A DNA stretch of 12,082 nt from Pleurotus djamor (GCA_029747585.1 JAPEVF010001234.1:1-12082); one strand, 5' to 3'. Counted from the first letter of the stretch, positions 1 to 8,513 are shown. Notes: generated from the sequence alone by a model not told the origin. Numbers and translations are program-made.

Positions 1-1075
1 GACGAGACAACACAGAAGTCCAGGCCAGATATATAGCAAGCATACTGACTATGCGAATTTGACGTGACGAGCTGGTGTATGCGCTTCAGAGACTCTGGAT
101 GCGATATGTACAGGCTATCCGCAGATCCTTCTTCAAGTTGTATCGCTTCTGGTCCGGTCAAGCCCTCCAATTCGAGTACCTCCACGGTAATCAGCATCCA
201 AAGTGCAGCGCAGTCCTGTTGTAGCTGCGAGCCTTCTTCGTCAAGGAGGAGAGTAGAGTTCTGCTGAACAGAGGCCAATCCAGTCGAATATGCGGCTTCA
301 TAAATCTCCACTACAATGGGACCACTGCACAACGCGTATGACCACATCGTCCAGAACAAGACCTCCAAAAGAACAAGCTGCTCCTTCATATTCTGCTTCG
401 CCCATCGAGACGCCGTCCTTGGATTATTGCATACGTTGTCTGGGACGCTTTCTTTTGTCTTGCGGGTGTACTCCTTGACCAAGGACTGAACGAATTTGGT
501 AGAGTCGGGGACGAGTTTGGGTAGAATTTCAGTGGCCACCTCGTAAGCAGAGTTCGTAGGGTCCTCGTTTGCTCGAAGGANGGGGGATGAGGGAACGTAG
601 GATGTAAAGTCTCTCCGAATAGTAAAACGGAGTGATCGCCTCCACCAATTCTTCAACCACAAGCTCCCCTTGCATAGAGCTCGGGAGACCCTCATTGTAG
701 AGATACGACCGAAAGAGTATGAACGCCTCGACCTCGTCTATCTGAAACTTGGAACTGATGGCGAGAATAAACTCTTTGTCGACATCTTCAGCGCGGTGTA
801 TGACTTTGTCTGCGAGCTCCACTGAGCCACTTTGGACCTTTTTGCGAGAGGCTTCAGACGGTTTTCCAAACGGCTCTGAGACTGTGCCTAGTCGGGGTAT
901 CCGAGGCACGATATAATCGATAATTTGTTGGGGAGAATCGCCTTCATGACGGCCATCCAGAAGTGCATGAAGCTGCTGGTAGGTTCTGGTCAAGGATCAG
1001 AGTAGAAGTCAAGAGCAAGAGTTTGAGCACCTACACGTCAATAAGGTTGGATCGTTTTGAGGACTCCGCCGCCAT
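1..1075 (-). CDS. NUP188: NUP188-like nucleoporin, N-terminal part (gene continues beyond the left edge)
   Basis: Large scaffold nucleoporin of the nuclear pore inner ring. About 341 N-terminal residues are present; the family is usually well over 1,500. Exon 1 is 1035-1075 (MAAESSKRSNLID..), followed by a 49-nt intron 986-1034 (GTAGGT..CAG) and exon 2 from 985 leftwards. The splice keeps the frame (GT|A, Val14). Family resemblance to animal NUP188, judged from memory: a segment with FQIDEVEAFILF (about residues 94-105), the FYYSERLYILR block (about 134-144), then SRW..Q..KEQ.VLLEVLFW and a later VLELEGL block. An N at 581 breaks the frame; ignoring it leaves the frame open to base 1. A GTATGC donor at 45-40 may end exon 2 there. 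The start lies only 122 bp from the amidase stop. The family call is firm, the left exon edge is not. Confidence 0.85.
986..1034 (-). other. Intron 1 of the NUP188-like gene
   Basis: A 49-nt intron with donor GTAGGTGC, a CTTGAC/CTCTGAT branch-like segment and acceptor GACCAG. It joins a 41-nt first exon that begins with ATG to the long exon 2 in frame. Without it, the long frame has no ATG upstream (the first in-frame initiator-like codon is TTG at 993) and the resemblance to NUP188 would start in mid-protein. Confidence 0.75.
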
Positions 1076-1107
1076 GCTCGCTGTGGTGGTTGCGCGCAAC
1101 GGCGAGC
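1076..1107. promoter_or_regulatory. GC-rich nested palindrome directly upstream of the NUP188-like ATG
   Basis: The perfect 12-bp palindrome GTTGCGCGCAAC lies at 1089-1100. It is enclosed by the inverted hexamers GCTCGC (1076-1081) and GCGAGC (1102-1107). The element ends at the base before the ATG and occupies a quarter of the 122-bp gap between the amidase stop and the NUP188-like start. It could be a binding site for a dimeric factor or a leader hairpin. No function is known to me. Confidence 0.4.
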
Positions 1108-1197
1108 GCGTTTGAAACCACAGTGCCGTGATCGTGGGAGTAATGTTTCGCGCTCAGGAGCAGCCCCTGAATCTAGGAGACTTGTAAAGTTTGGTCA

Positions 1198-3210
1198 TTA
1201 TCCTCGTCCTACAGAGTCGCCTGCGTGTACAGTAGTACCTCCAAGATGACCTTTCATAGCATCCAGTAGAGATAAAAGTATCGTATCGCACCCTCGATGC
1301 GCCACCACCTGAACTGCAACAGGGAGCATCTTCACCTCTCCAGTAACATGGCTGAGATACGGCACCTCACCCAGTGGTATGGTTACTTCCGGGAGCCCCG
1401 CGGTAGATGATATATAGTTAAACCCATCGGATACCCGGCGCAGCTCCACTGGATTGTTGAGGAAGATGTGAGAGGCACCGCTCATGCCGTTGTACTCCTT
1501 GAATCGGTACGAAGGTACGCCACCGAAGCCGATGTCGTATATAAGGATTGACTCGGAGCAAGATGATGAATCGGGTTTGATGATTCTCTTAGATATCTCC
1601 CGGGAAAACTCTTCCTTGGCCTTGAGCGACGCCTCGTACTGCTCTCCCGTGTAATCTTGTGCTCGGTCAAATATGATGGTCGGAATTGTGTCCAGGGTGG
1701 GGTACACCCTCTGCCCATATTTAGCCCTATATCTCTCGATGAGAGGATATGCCATCGAGGTATAGGAGTGGTATTCAGCCAGCACGTTGGAATGTAATTG
1801 CAGTTCGGTGAAGCTGCGGTTCGGAAGTGTGGGGAGTAGCTCCGATGTCAGGTTGATCGACTTTTTGGAAAAGCCGAGTCGCTTGACGAGCATGTCCACA
1901 AAATTATCGTATAGGGTCTGAGCAAGAGGATTGGAAGCGGGGAAGTGATCGACAGGGTACAATATATGTTTCGGGAGTTGCTTCTCTTCGCCGTCGAAAC
2001 CTTGGTACCTATTTTCAAGTTTATTACGTCCAACACCTCGAGCAGTAAAAATACAATACCAATGACGACAGAGTTCGCTGAATAATTGAGGCTCCCTAGC
2101 GAATATTCCGGCTGTGTCCATTTCTGCTGCTAAAGGAAGGACACCATCCAAGGGCATGGTTCCAATTGACGGCCGTATTCCATAGACCCCCACAAGCGCA
2201 GCTGGCTTTCTTACGCTCCCCCTCGTATCACTCCCCACCGCAAAATCTAACCACTCGTACCCAGCAATCGCACAGGCGCTGCCAGAACTGGAGCTGGCAG
2301 CGGTCAAGAAGCCATCCCCTCTCGGGTTCCAGGGGTACGAAAAGTCGATAAAATCCCAAGGATTCGCACCGTGTGCGAACTGTGATGTCTTGGTTTTCCC
2401 TACGAGGACAGCTCCCAGGTCGAGTAAACGTTGAACCGAGGACGCAGTGTGAGAAGCGAGGGGTGTTACGTCGCCATAGGCAAGGGAGCCTGCGTACGTC
2501 TGGAGCCCTTCGACATCGAATATGTCTTTCAGTGCAAAGCGTTTTCCGGCGAACGGCAGTTGAGATCTAATTGAGTACAACTTGGAAGGAACCGGGATCC
2601 CTTTAGGGTCGACGGCTTTCCATCCAGACGTTGAGGGAATGATACCATACACGAATGCTTCTAGGGCATCTCGATACAGACGGTAAACCTTGAAGAGGGC
2701 AACCGAAGAGGCATGTGTGTACATTAGGTAGGGTCCGGGCTCAGCGTCGATGGGTGGGAGTAGCTCAATGGGAGAAGGTGGCGACGTGGACCGTGACATA
2801 CATCCAGCAATGTATACATTGTCAGCGTCGATGTCTTGAGCCCACAAAGAGCTGGTTTCGTCCCTACAGGCTGCCACAACGCTTGAGGTCGATGGGGATA
2901 TTATGACGGCTTCCTTGAAAAGGTCGGTCCAAACGTCATCGATGGCTGCGTAAGTATCTAAAACGACAGCGAGAGCAGCCCCAGTAATCGAAGGCGAGTC
3001 TATCGCAAGAAATGTGGTGGGGACAAGCTTCGACATGTCTAATGAGACATTTTCTGCCATGTTGATCGCGTACGTGGGTTCATTTTCTACCAGGTAGGTA
3101 ACGTCTCCGATAGTGCGAGTGACGATTCGTTCCAAACCGTCCAATGCCTGAGCGACGCCTAGGAATGAAGCCAAAAAGAGACAAAGCTGTACGAGCCAGA
3201 GGTTGTGCAT
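1198..3210 (-). CDS. Secreted amidase-signature enzyme with extra N-terminal domain
   Basis: Amidase-signature hydrolase (C-N bond cleavage by a Ser-cisSer-Lys triad). The unspliced frame is 670 aa. Residues 1-22 look like a signal peptide (hydrophobic core ending GVAQA). Residues about 30-205 form an extra N-terminal region like that of long fungal amidases often labelled Arp1 or scytalone-dehydratase-like. The catalytic domain follows: Lys228 in FALKDIFDVEG, the SSSSG run with cis-Ser near 308, and nucleophile Ser332 in GSDTRGSVRKPA. Arg330 stands where a glycine is common. A stopless 51-nt intron is probable at 2009-2059; removing it drops residues 385-401 and gives 653 aa. The start ATG has no good sequence context but is supported by the signal peptide. 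The substrate is unknown; secretion or entry to the secretory pathway is inferred. The gene is divergent from DUF6534 copy 1. Confidence 0.88.
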   Translation of the reverse strand: MHNLWLVQLCLFLASFLGVAQALDGLERIVTRTIGDVTYLVENEPTYAINMAENVSLDMSKLVPTTFLAIDSPSITGAALAVVLDTYAAIDDVWTDLFKEAVIISPSTSSVVAACRDETSSLWAQDIDADNVYIAGCMSRSTSPPSPIELLPPIDAEPGPYLMYTHASSVALFKVYRLYRDALEAFVYGIIPSTSGWKAVDPKGIPVPSKLYSIRSQLPFAGKRFALKDIFDVEGLQTYAGSLAYGDVTPLASHTASSVQRLLDLGAVLVGKTKTSQFAHGANPWDFIDFSYPWNPRGDGFLTAASSSSGSACAIAGYEWLDFAVGSDTRGSVRKPAALVGVYGIRPSIGTMPLDGVLPLAAEMDTAGIFAREPQLFSELCRHWYCIFTARGVGRNKLENRYQGFDGEEKQLPKHILYPVDHFPASNPLAQTLYDNFVDMLVKRLGFSKKSINLTSELLPTLPNRSFTELQLHSNVLAEYHSYTSMAYPLIERYRAKYGQRVYPTLDTIPTIIFDRAQDYTGEQYEASLKAKEEFSREISKRIIKPDSSSCSESILIYDIGFGGVPSYRFKEYNGMSGASHIFLNNPVELRRVSDGFNYISSTAGLPEVTIPLGEVPYLSHVTGEVKMLPVAVQVVAHRGCDTILLSLLDAMKGHLGGTTVHAGDSVGRG
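2009..2059 (-). other. Probable stopless 51-nt intron within the amidase gene
   Basis: Donor GTATTG at 2059, acceptor AATAG ending at 2009, length 51 (a multiple of three) and no in-frame stop. The segment is AT-rich compared with the flanking coding DNA and encodes the un-amidase-like stretch YCIFTARGVGRNKLENR. Splicing joins TG|G and keeps Trp384, giving CRHW then YQGFDGE. There is no perfect branch-point sequence. Confidence 0.65.
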
Positions 3211-3278
3211 AGAGAATAGCCTTGGGACGCTTGAGGGCTTCGCATTGTGGGCATGAATGGACGCATGAGAAACCTTGA

Positions 3279-3298
3279 GGGAACGTCTGGGAACGTCT
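3279..3298. repeat. Two tandem copies of GGGAACGTCT
   Basis: Perfect adjacent 10-bp copies at 3279-3288 and 3289-3298, each with an ACGT core. On the amidase strand they read AGACGTTCCC twice. Position and phasing (about one helical turn) suit a paired binding site, but that is inference. Confidence 0.6.
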
Positions 3299-3574
3299 CC
3301 TAAAAACTACCCTGGAGTCAGGGGACGTAAGTACTGCCAGTTGGGGATTTTGCCGCGCTAACGATCTGTGTAACCTTTGACCTTACCCCATGATGCATGG
3401 CACCTTCTTGTTTCTATGTCTTCGACCGGACTTGACCTGCGCTCACATCCTCAACGGAACGGGGGCATTCTGGAACCGTTCAGGGACGACCCCTTGAGGA
3501 AAGTATCGCCGCAGCGGACCCACTCCGAGAGTTTGCTTCTGCTTTTGATGAGAGAAGCAAGAGCTAAGTTTCGC

Positions 3575-3582
3575 TTATAATA
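3575..3582 (+). promoter_or_regulatory. TATA-like element upstream of DUF6534 copy 1
   Basis: TTATAATA about 92 bp before the ATG at 3674. DUF6534 copy 2 has TATTTTA at a similar distance (9734-9740, about 106 bp before its ATG). Confidence 0.4.
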
Positions 3583-3673
3583 CCACGCCACGTTCGTTCT
3601 CGAACCTCGATGAACACTTCTGCGCCCCCTTCCGAGCGAGCCTCTCATCTCACTTGAGTGCTACTTCGTCGCC

Positions 3674-5267
3674 ATGCCCGACTCGGAGTTATTCCAGATT
3701 AAACCGAGCGTCGCTGCTATCGAAATCGGCGTCATCGTGTCCAGCTTTCTGTTCGGAATACTCACCCTCCAAGCTTATACTTACTTCTCGCGGGCTTTCG
3801 AAGATGGGAGGTTTCTGAAATGGTTGGTGAGTAGTTCGTCCTTAGTTGCCCTGCCATGGTTTTAACAGAGTTGACAACAGGTCAGCGTCATATGGTAAGC
3901 TGGTACAACTCAGCAGCCTTTCGTCAACCCAGACTTCGGACGAACATACCTAGGTTGCTGGAATTGGGCCATGCAATATGTGTCACGCATCTCATATACA
4001 CGGCAACTATCCTAGCAGAGCCATCGCGTCTGGGAGAAATGATCGTCAACACCCCAGCGGATATCAATACAGGCATCTTGCTTTCAGGGAGCACAAGCTG
4101 CATTGTCCAGGTGAGTCTTCATAGAGTCCTAACAACCAATCCAGCGGCTTCAACCCTCGTTGCGCTCAGGCATACTTTGCACACCGTATCCGCAGACTCA
4201 CGGGCCTCCTCTGGCTATCCATCTCGTTATGGTGCCTCATCTTCCTTACGATGATTGGTACAATCGGTGTATGCGTCGTGTCGTATACGGGTGGACTCGA
4301 GGATTTCACAAAGAACTGGGGCTGGGTATCATTGACGAGTTGGATTGCTTCGGCCATCATCGACTTCGTGAATGCTGGCGTCCTTGCCTGGTGCCTCGTC
4401 AGGCACAGACAATCTGCCTTGAGAACGTGGGTCACCCTGGCATATCCCCTGTTTCCGACTTCAACCACTCTCACTTCGTAGGACACACCGTCTCATAGAC
4501 AAAATCATGCTCATAACCATCAGTAAGCCAGGCGGTCCCAAATATTCGTACGTTTGCTCTACCTCACACGCTTTGATTCCAGGCACCGGGTCGCTTACAT
4601 GGTGAGACGAATCTGCTGCCCTTTGCCTCTATCATGATGCTTGTCACTTCAGCATCTTCGATGTCGTGACTGCAATCTGCGTAAGTTGTTCCTTTGTCTC
4701 ACTATCCACTTGGCCTCATCTCCATCAGTTCCTGAAGATGCCTTACACACGTACGCTATTCTAATTCTCGAACAACCTTCCCTTAGGCTGAAACGGACCC
4801 AAATAGTGGTTTACCTTGGTCTCTACATCTGCATCGCTCGAGGTAACCAATATCATTCCCGTTGTAGGTCTCTTCTTCTCATCCATTTCCCCACAGTATA
4901 CGCGATCTCTCTCTTCGCTTCGTGCGTCTCCTACCTCTTCCCTGCCTTGTTGGATATTATAAGTCTGGCGCTTCTCCTCAGCTTGAACGCTCGAACTAGT
5001 CTCCGGGAGTTAGAGTTAAAGAACCCATCTAATCTCTTCACTACGATTCAGTTCAACAGCACAGAGCCCTTCGCGCCCTCCTCAGGTAAGTCATAACATG
5101 TATAACAGTTTAGTGACTCTCCGCGGATACAGTCTTGACGTCCTCCATACCCTTATATAGGCTCAACGGCAATAAATGAGGAGAGCTCTCGGAACATGAC
5201 TACTCGCACGATTGGGACCAACACATGGGACCAACACATGAAGTCGCTCTTTGCATCCTGGAAGTAA
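3674..5267 (+). CDS. DUF6534-family seven-transmembrane protein, copy 1
   Basis: Reconstructed protein of 320 aa. Exons: 3674-3826, 3881-3894, 3954-4110, 4170-4426, 4482-4522, 4583-4601, 4653-4680, 4729-4750, 4807-4842, 4897-4921, 4982-5085, 5161-5267 (963 nt in frame). Seven hydrophobic segments at about residues 12-34, 48-72, 89-112, 118-145, 156-184, 197-224 and 231-252. The conserved LIDKI..TISTG stretch (about 198-212) and the closing SLNAR are typical of the DUF6534 family of Agaricomycete membrane proteins, whose function is unknown. A polar tail follows. It is the paralogue of the gene at 9846-11409, about 62% identical over 255 ungapped residues. Oddities: an extra first intron giving a 14-nt exon, and a 13-nt tandem duplication near the stop. 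It converges on the Atg22-like gene. A receptor-like topology is plausible, but no ligand can be inferred. Confidence 0.88.
3827..3880 (+). other. Copy-specific intron 1 of DUF6534 copy 1
   Basis: A 54-nt intron (GTGAGT..CAACAG) in phase 0 after codon 51. The paralogue reads through the same point without an interruption: copy 1 exons of 153 + 14 nt equal copy 2's single 167-nt exon. All other intron positions are shared. Confidence 0.8.
5214..5239 (+). repeat. 13-nt perfect tandem duplication in the last exon of DUF6534 copy 1
   Basis: GGGACCAACACAT is repeated at 5214-5226 and 5227-5239. Thirteen is not a multiple of three, so the duplication shifts the frame. With one copy the frame would reach ACA TGA; with two it reads ACA TGG and runs on for WDQHMKSLFASWK before TAA at 5265-5267. 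Confidence 0.9.
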
Positions 5268-5500
5268 GCTGTACCCTGAGGCTGACAGCGAAGGTGCGCA
5301 GATCGCTGCGCCATGTGTTTCCCATAATCACAAGCTGTCCAAGCGGCGAAAGAAGCAATATGTGGAGTAGAGTTCTTGGAAGTGAATACGACGTAGTCGA
5401 GGATCGTGGGGAACTGCATACCACCATAACTTTGAGTAAAGTACACCGCTCCCTGTATGAACTTTACGCAGTCCCAATAATTACCTCCAGTGTATACTCC
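5268..5500. other. Convergent intergenic region (two 3' ends)
   Basis: 233 bp between the stop of DUF6534 copy 1 and the stop of the Atg22-like gene. Both 3' untranslated regions must lie here. I see no canonical AATAAA on either strand. Frames at 5153-5446 (minus) and 5225-5509 (plus) overlap the last exon and have no protein-like features. Confidence 0.6.
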
Positions 5501-8057
5501 TTAACTTGACACAACACTGTCGTCCTCTCCGCCATTCTTCCGCATACTTTCCGCCCAAGCGACAGCGTCCCGCCTCCCTTTGTGGACGTCTACAAAGAAC
5601 CAAATGACAACAGAAGCGCAAACACACAGGGCAAACAGGAATGGGAACCCCATCCAGTTACTCCCACTGCGATCGATGATAGCTTGAATCACATTGGGTC
5701 CGATCATTGAGGATGCACGGTTAGATAGACCGAAAAGGCCAAAAAACTAAGAGAGGTGATCAGGATAAGAGTCGGAGGTATTGGTCGGCAAGGAAGGGTT
5801 GTGGGCGGAGGAAGAAAAGCACTGAGACCCGAAAACATTTAAATTGGGCGCGAATGATGCATACCATGTTATCAAATCCAGGAGGTGTGAGTTCCGCCAT
5901 CATTGTTTGGGAGAAAGCGTAATATGGGGCTTGAAAGAGTCCGAAGACGACATTGTATGCCCTAATAGAGAATCAAGTGATATTAGTATCTACTGAACCT
6001 AGATCGTGTTTTAAGTACGTACCAGAATTCCCAAACATTATGGAAGCTAAAGCGTTGAAAAGCCAGAATGTTAGGACTATTTGTTGAACCGTTAATCCAG
6101 GGAGAAACCACTCACCCGATCCGAGTTGTCCAGATACCCAGCATCCCCCAAAGCGGAATCATCATTGTCACCACGTTTGTCACCACGAACTATTGCCAGA
6201 AGCGATGACGAACACTCTCACATCAACTCAGACGAACGACTGAGCGGAACAATCAACTCACCATCTTCTTGGTACTAATCTTCCAGTACCGCTGCACATA
6301 CCAAAACCCCAGGGTACTCGCAGTGGAGGTGATGGCTTGAGCCAGCCCAAGATAGGTATTCTCCAGGAAGCTAAACTGGAATTTATCGTTTTGACAAATT
6401 GATACGAGGGTTCCGGTGGTATTGAGACCCTTGATTAGAGTGGGGAGCGATCAGATCGTAGGACTTGGATGGAGGGAGATCCGACTCGGAGCTCAAGCTG
6501 AGAGAGACTCACATCAGCGAGAAGGAAAAAGGCGAAGAGATACACGAAGGTGTACGGCAGGCGTTTGTATTCTTGGAACGCTCTCCATATCTGTCGTAAA
6601 TATGTGTTGATTGATCAAGACTCCAAGTTCAAGACAGAAGTTTCGGAATACAAACCTGTTTCCACCCAATTGTGAGATAGTGTTCACCCTTGGGGACAGG
6701 CAGACCCGGACGAGTTTGCTGAAAGATAACTGGAAACCCAAGCAATCAATGGCCACCATGTAGGACACAGACCGAAACCTACACCACCAGATCCCACACA
6801 GAACCCAATAGCAATTTGTACTAGAAGGTGGACTTCAGGGACTTCCGAGACTCCAAACGATAGGAGCAAACCCACAAGACAAGCGCGTAGTTATTGACTT
6901 TTGGATTCCCTGCCAAGGGTAATAAGACCGAAAGGTTCAGACAGAGCGTGACGATATATCCGATATTGCTATGGGTCTGCGCAAGGCGTTAGTATTCTTC
7001 ACATAAAACAATAAACGGAAACGGAAACTTTACCGTGCTGATATTGCTGATACGATTTTTCTCCATGCTTTCCTCCACTTCATATTCTTCCTTACTGACT
7101 TCCCCTGCTTCATACTTATCTCTGAGAGCACGAGCATGAGGAGTGTTTCGCGCCAACCGAGGAAACGCAGCGGCATAGAAAACCAATGTGGCACCATAGC
7201 TGATAAAGCCAATCATGTACAACGCCATCCCCACAGGCCATCTACTTGGAGCTGCCAGCCGAAAGTGAGCAAGCTCCAAAGAATTGGAGAGAGGTGCAAG
7301 CTCACTTGTCAAAGCCATGCTAGAGAACTGAGCTGCCCAGCAAACGCAGGTGACGACGAATAACAACCAGCGACCGAAGGTACCATAGTCGGCAGCTGAG
7401 CCGATTGTTGTGAATATAAGCGTCATTACCTATCCAACCTCAACACCAGTGCTCGCAGTGATAAATAGATGGACAACGTACCGCGAAGGAGACACCATTA
7501 GCAATCAAAACAACGCTTGAAACGGCTTTGGTCCCACCAGCCCAAGGTAGTACGCATTGACCAGATGATCCCTCGCCTGAACAAGATGATCCGGGTCCTC
7601 TAATCGGGTCAAAACCAGCTGCAAACGCCAACGATTGGAAGAGCGTCATCGAATATGATAAGGGGCCAACACCCTAGGAAAACTCGCGTGTGAGTACGGT
7701 TGGCGAAGTTTGGCTGCGCGGTGTCCACTACGAACATTATCACCGTTGTAGTACACTGTGACGTGTGTCAGTCTATACTGGGACCTCAAGTGGTAAATCG
7801 GAGAAGGACTTACGATAATAACTCCAGAGTTCCTTACGAGTTACGATAGGTTCGTCTTTGGAGATCGTCGAGACAAAGGTCAAGCCTCTGCGTTCAGGTT
7901 GCTTAGCAGCGCCGGTATCCGATTCAAGGCTCCCTTTTGACACCGAGTCGTTCAAGTCCGCCACCTCGACGTTCGCGTCTTGTCCCGATGCCTTCCTGTC
8001 CAAATCACCTATCGCGACATCGCGGGCAATTACTTCAGGCGCCGCGTTTGAAGACAT
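5501..8057 (-). CDS. Atg22-like vacuolar effluxer (MFS-type transporter)
   Basis: Reconstructed 565-aa protein. Exons in transcription order: 8057-7814, 7755-7736, 7673-7482, 7429-7306, 7251-7034, 6976-6876, 6820-6783, 6729-6656, 6590-6513, 6429-6262, 6189-6116, 6046-6023, 5961-5865, 5746-5501 (1,698 nt in frame). Atg22-family proteins export amino acids from the vacuole after autophagic breakdown. Marks seen: a polar N-terminus of about 75 residues, ELWSYYLYYNGDNGVGP (about 75-91), ADYGTFGRW (165-173), PSRWPVGMALYMIGFISYG (195-213), FPRLARNTPHAR (221-232), EKNRISNIST (257-266), YWVLCGIWWFIF (304-315), EYKRLPYTFVYLFAFFLLAD (344-363) and the closing FVDVHKGRRDA (537-547), with about a dozen hydrophobic spans. 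A stopless intron lies at 7252-7305. It is a close match to basidiomycete Atg22-like proteins as I remember them; whether it is the true ATG22 orthologue is unsettled. Confidence 0.9.
7252..7305 (-). other. Stopless 54-nt intron in the Atg22-like gene
   Basis: Donor GTGAGC at 7305, acceptor TGGCAG ending at 7252, length 54 with no in-frame stop. Splicing joins A|CT and gives MALTTPSRWPVG, the usual short spacing of the family. Reading through would insert 18 residues before PSRW. Confidence 0.75.
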
Positions 8058-8182
8058 GGCGAAAGGATGCGAGACTTGACCCAGGCAGCCCGAAGATAAA
8101 GAACCGAGCTATACATAGCTTCTCGAACGAGTGACCAAAAACCTTGTGGCAGTTTAGGCTTCTTCGTGAGATGTTCTTGCAT
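8030..8182 (-). other. Upstream ORF overlapping the Atg22-like start codon
   Basis: An ATG at 8182 opens a 50-codon frame (MQEHLTKKPKLPQGF..) that ends with TAA at 8030, past the main ATG at 8057 and in another frame. If the mRNA starts upstream of 8182, this frame would compete with the main start. The 5' end of the mRNA and any leader intron are not known. Confidence 0.35.
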
Positions 8183-8513
8183 CGTGGCTGATGAATTGAA
8201 GATAAAGGTCGTAAAATGCGGCAAATCTGTCCGCCGTGCGATATAGACTGATACGAGGACCGTTCGAGTCAGGTTGGAGTTCCTCGCTCTCCATCTCACC
8301 CTCACATATAAAAATGAGCGGCGAGCAATGTGCATCGGCCTGTCAATTTCATTGGAGAGTGTGGAACCAAAAGCTAGAATGAATTCGAAGAGACTTTCAA
8401 ACGACTAAAAGGGAGCGAGTTGATAAGCGAGGACGTTGATCGAATGAAGCACGCGTTGAGCTACGAAGGCCCGGAAGAGATTCGAGGTATCAGAGAAGTC
8501 CGGCCGCTAGGTC

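Larger units (their letters stand above)
3211..3673. promoter_or_regulatory. Divergent promoter between the amidase gene and DUF6534 copy 1
   Basis: 463 bp separate the two start codons. A TATA-like TTATAATA lies at 3575-3582, about 92 bp before the plus-strand ATG. A perfect 10-bp tandem repeat lies at 3279-3298, 69-88 bp upstream of the amidase ATG. Short frames in both directions here (3377-3580 plus, 3451-3648 minus) have no recognisable protein features. Confidence 0.5.

Noticed and set aside
529..993. Taking the NUP188-like protein as a 154-residue gene starting at 993.
   Set aside because: The codon at 993 is TTG, and the C-terminal end of that frame is an artefact of the N at 581. 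The spliced start at 1075 gives a proper ATG.
5153..5509. Frames of 94-97 codons on both strands in the convergent gap.
   Set aside because: They overlap the last exon of DUF6534 copy 1 on one or the other strand and lie in 3' regions, with no protein-like features.
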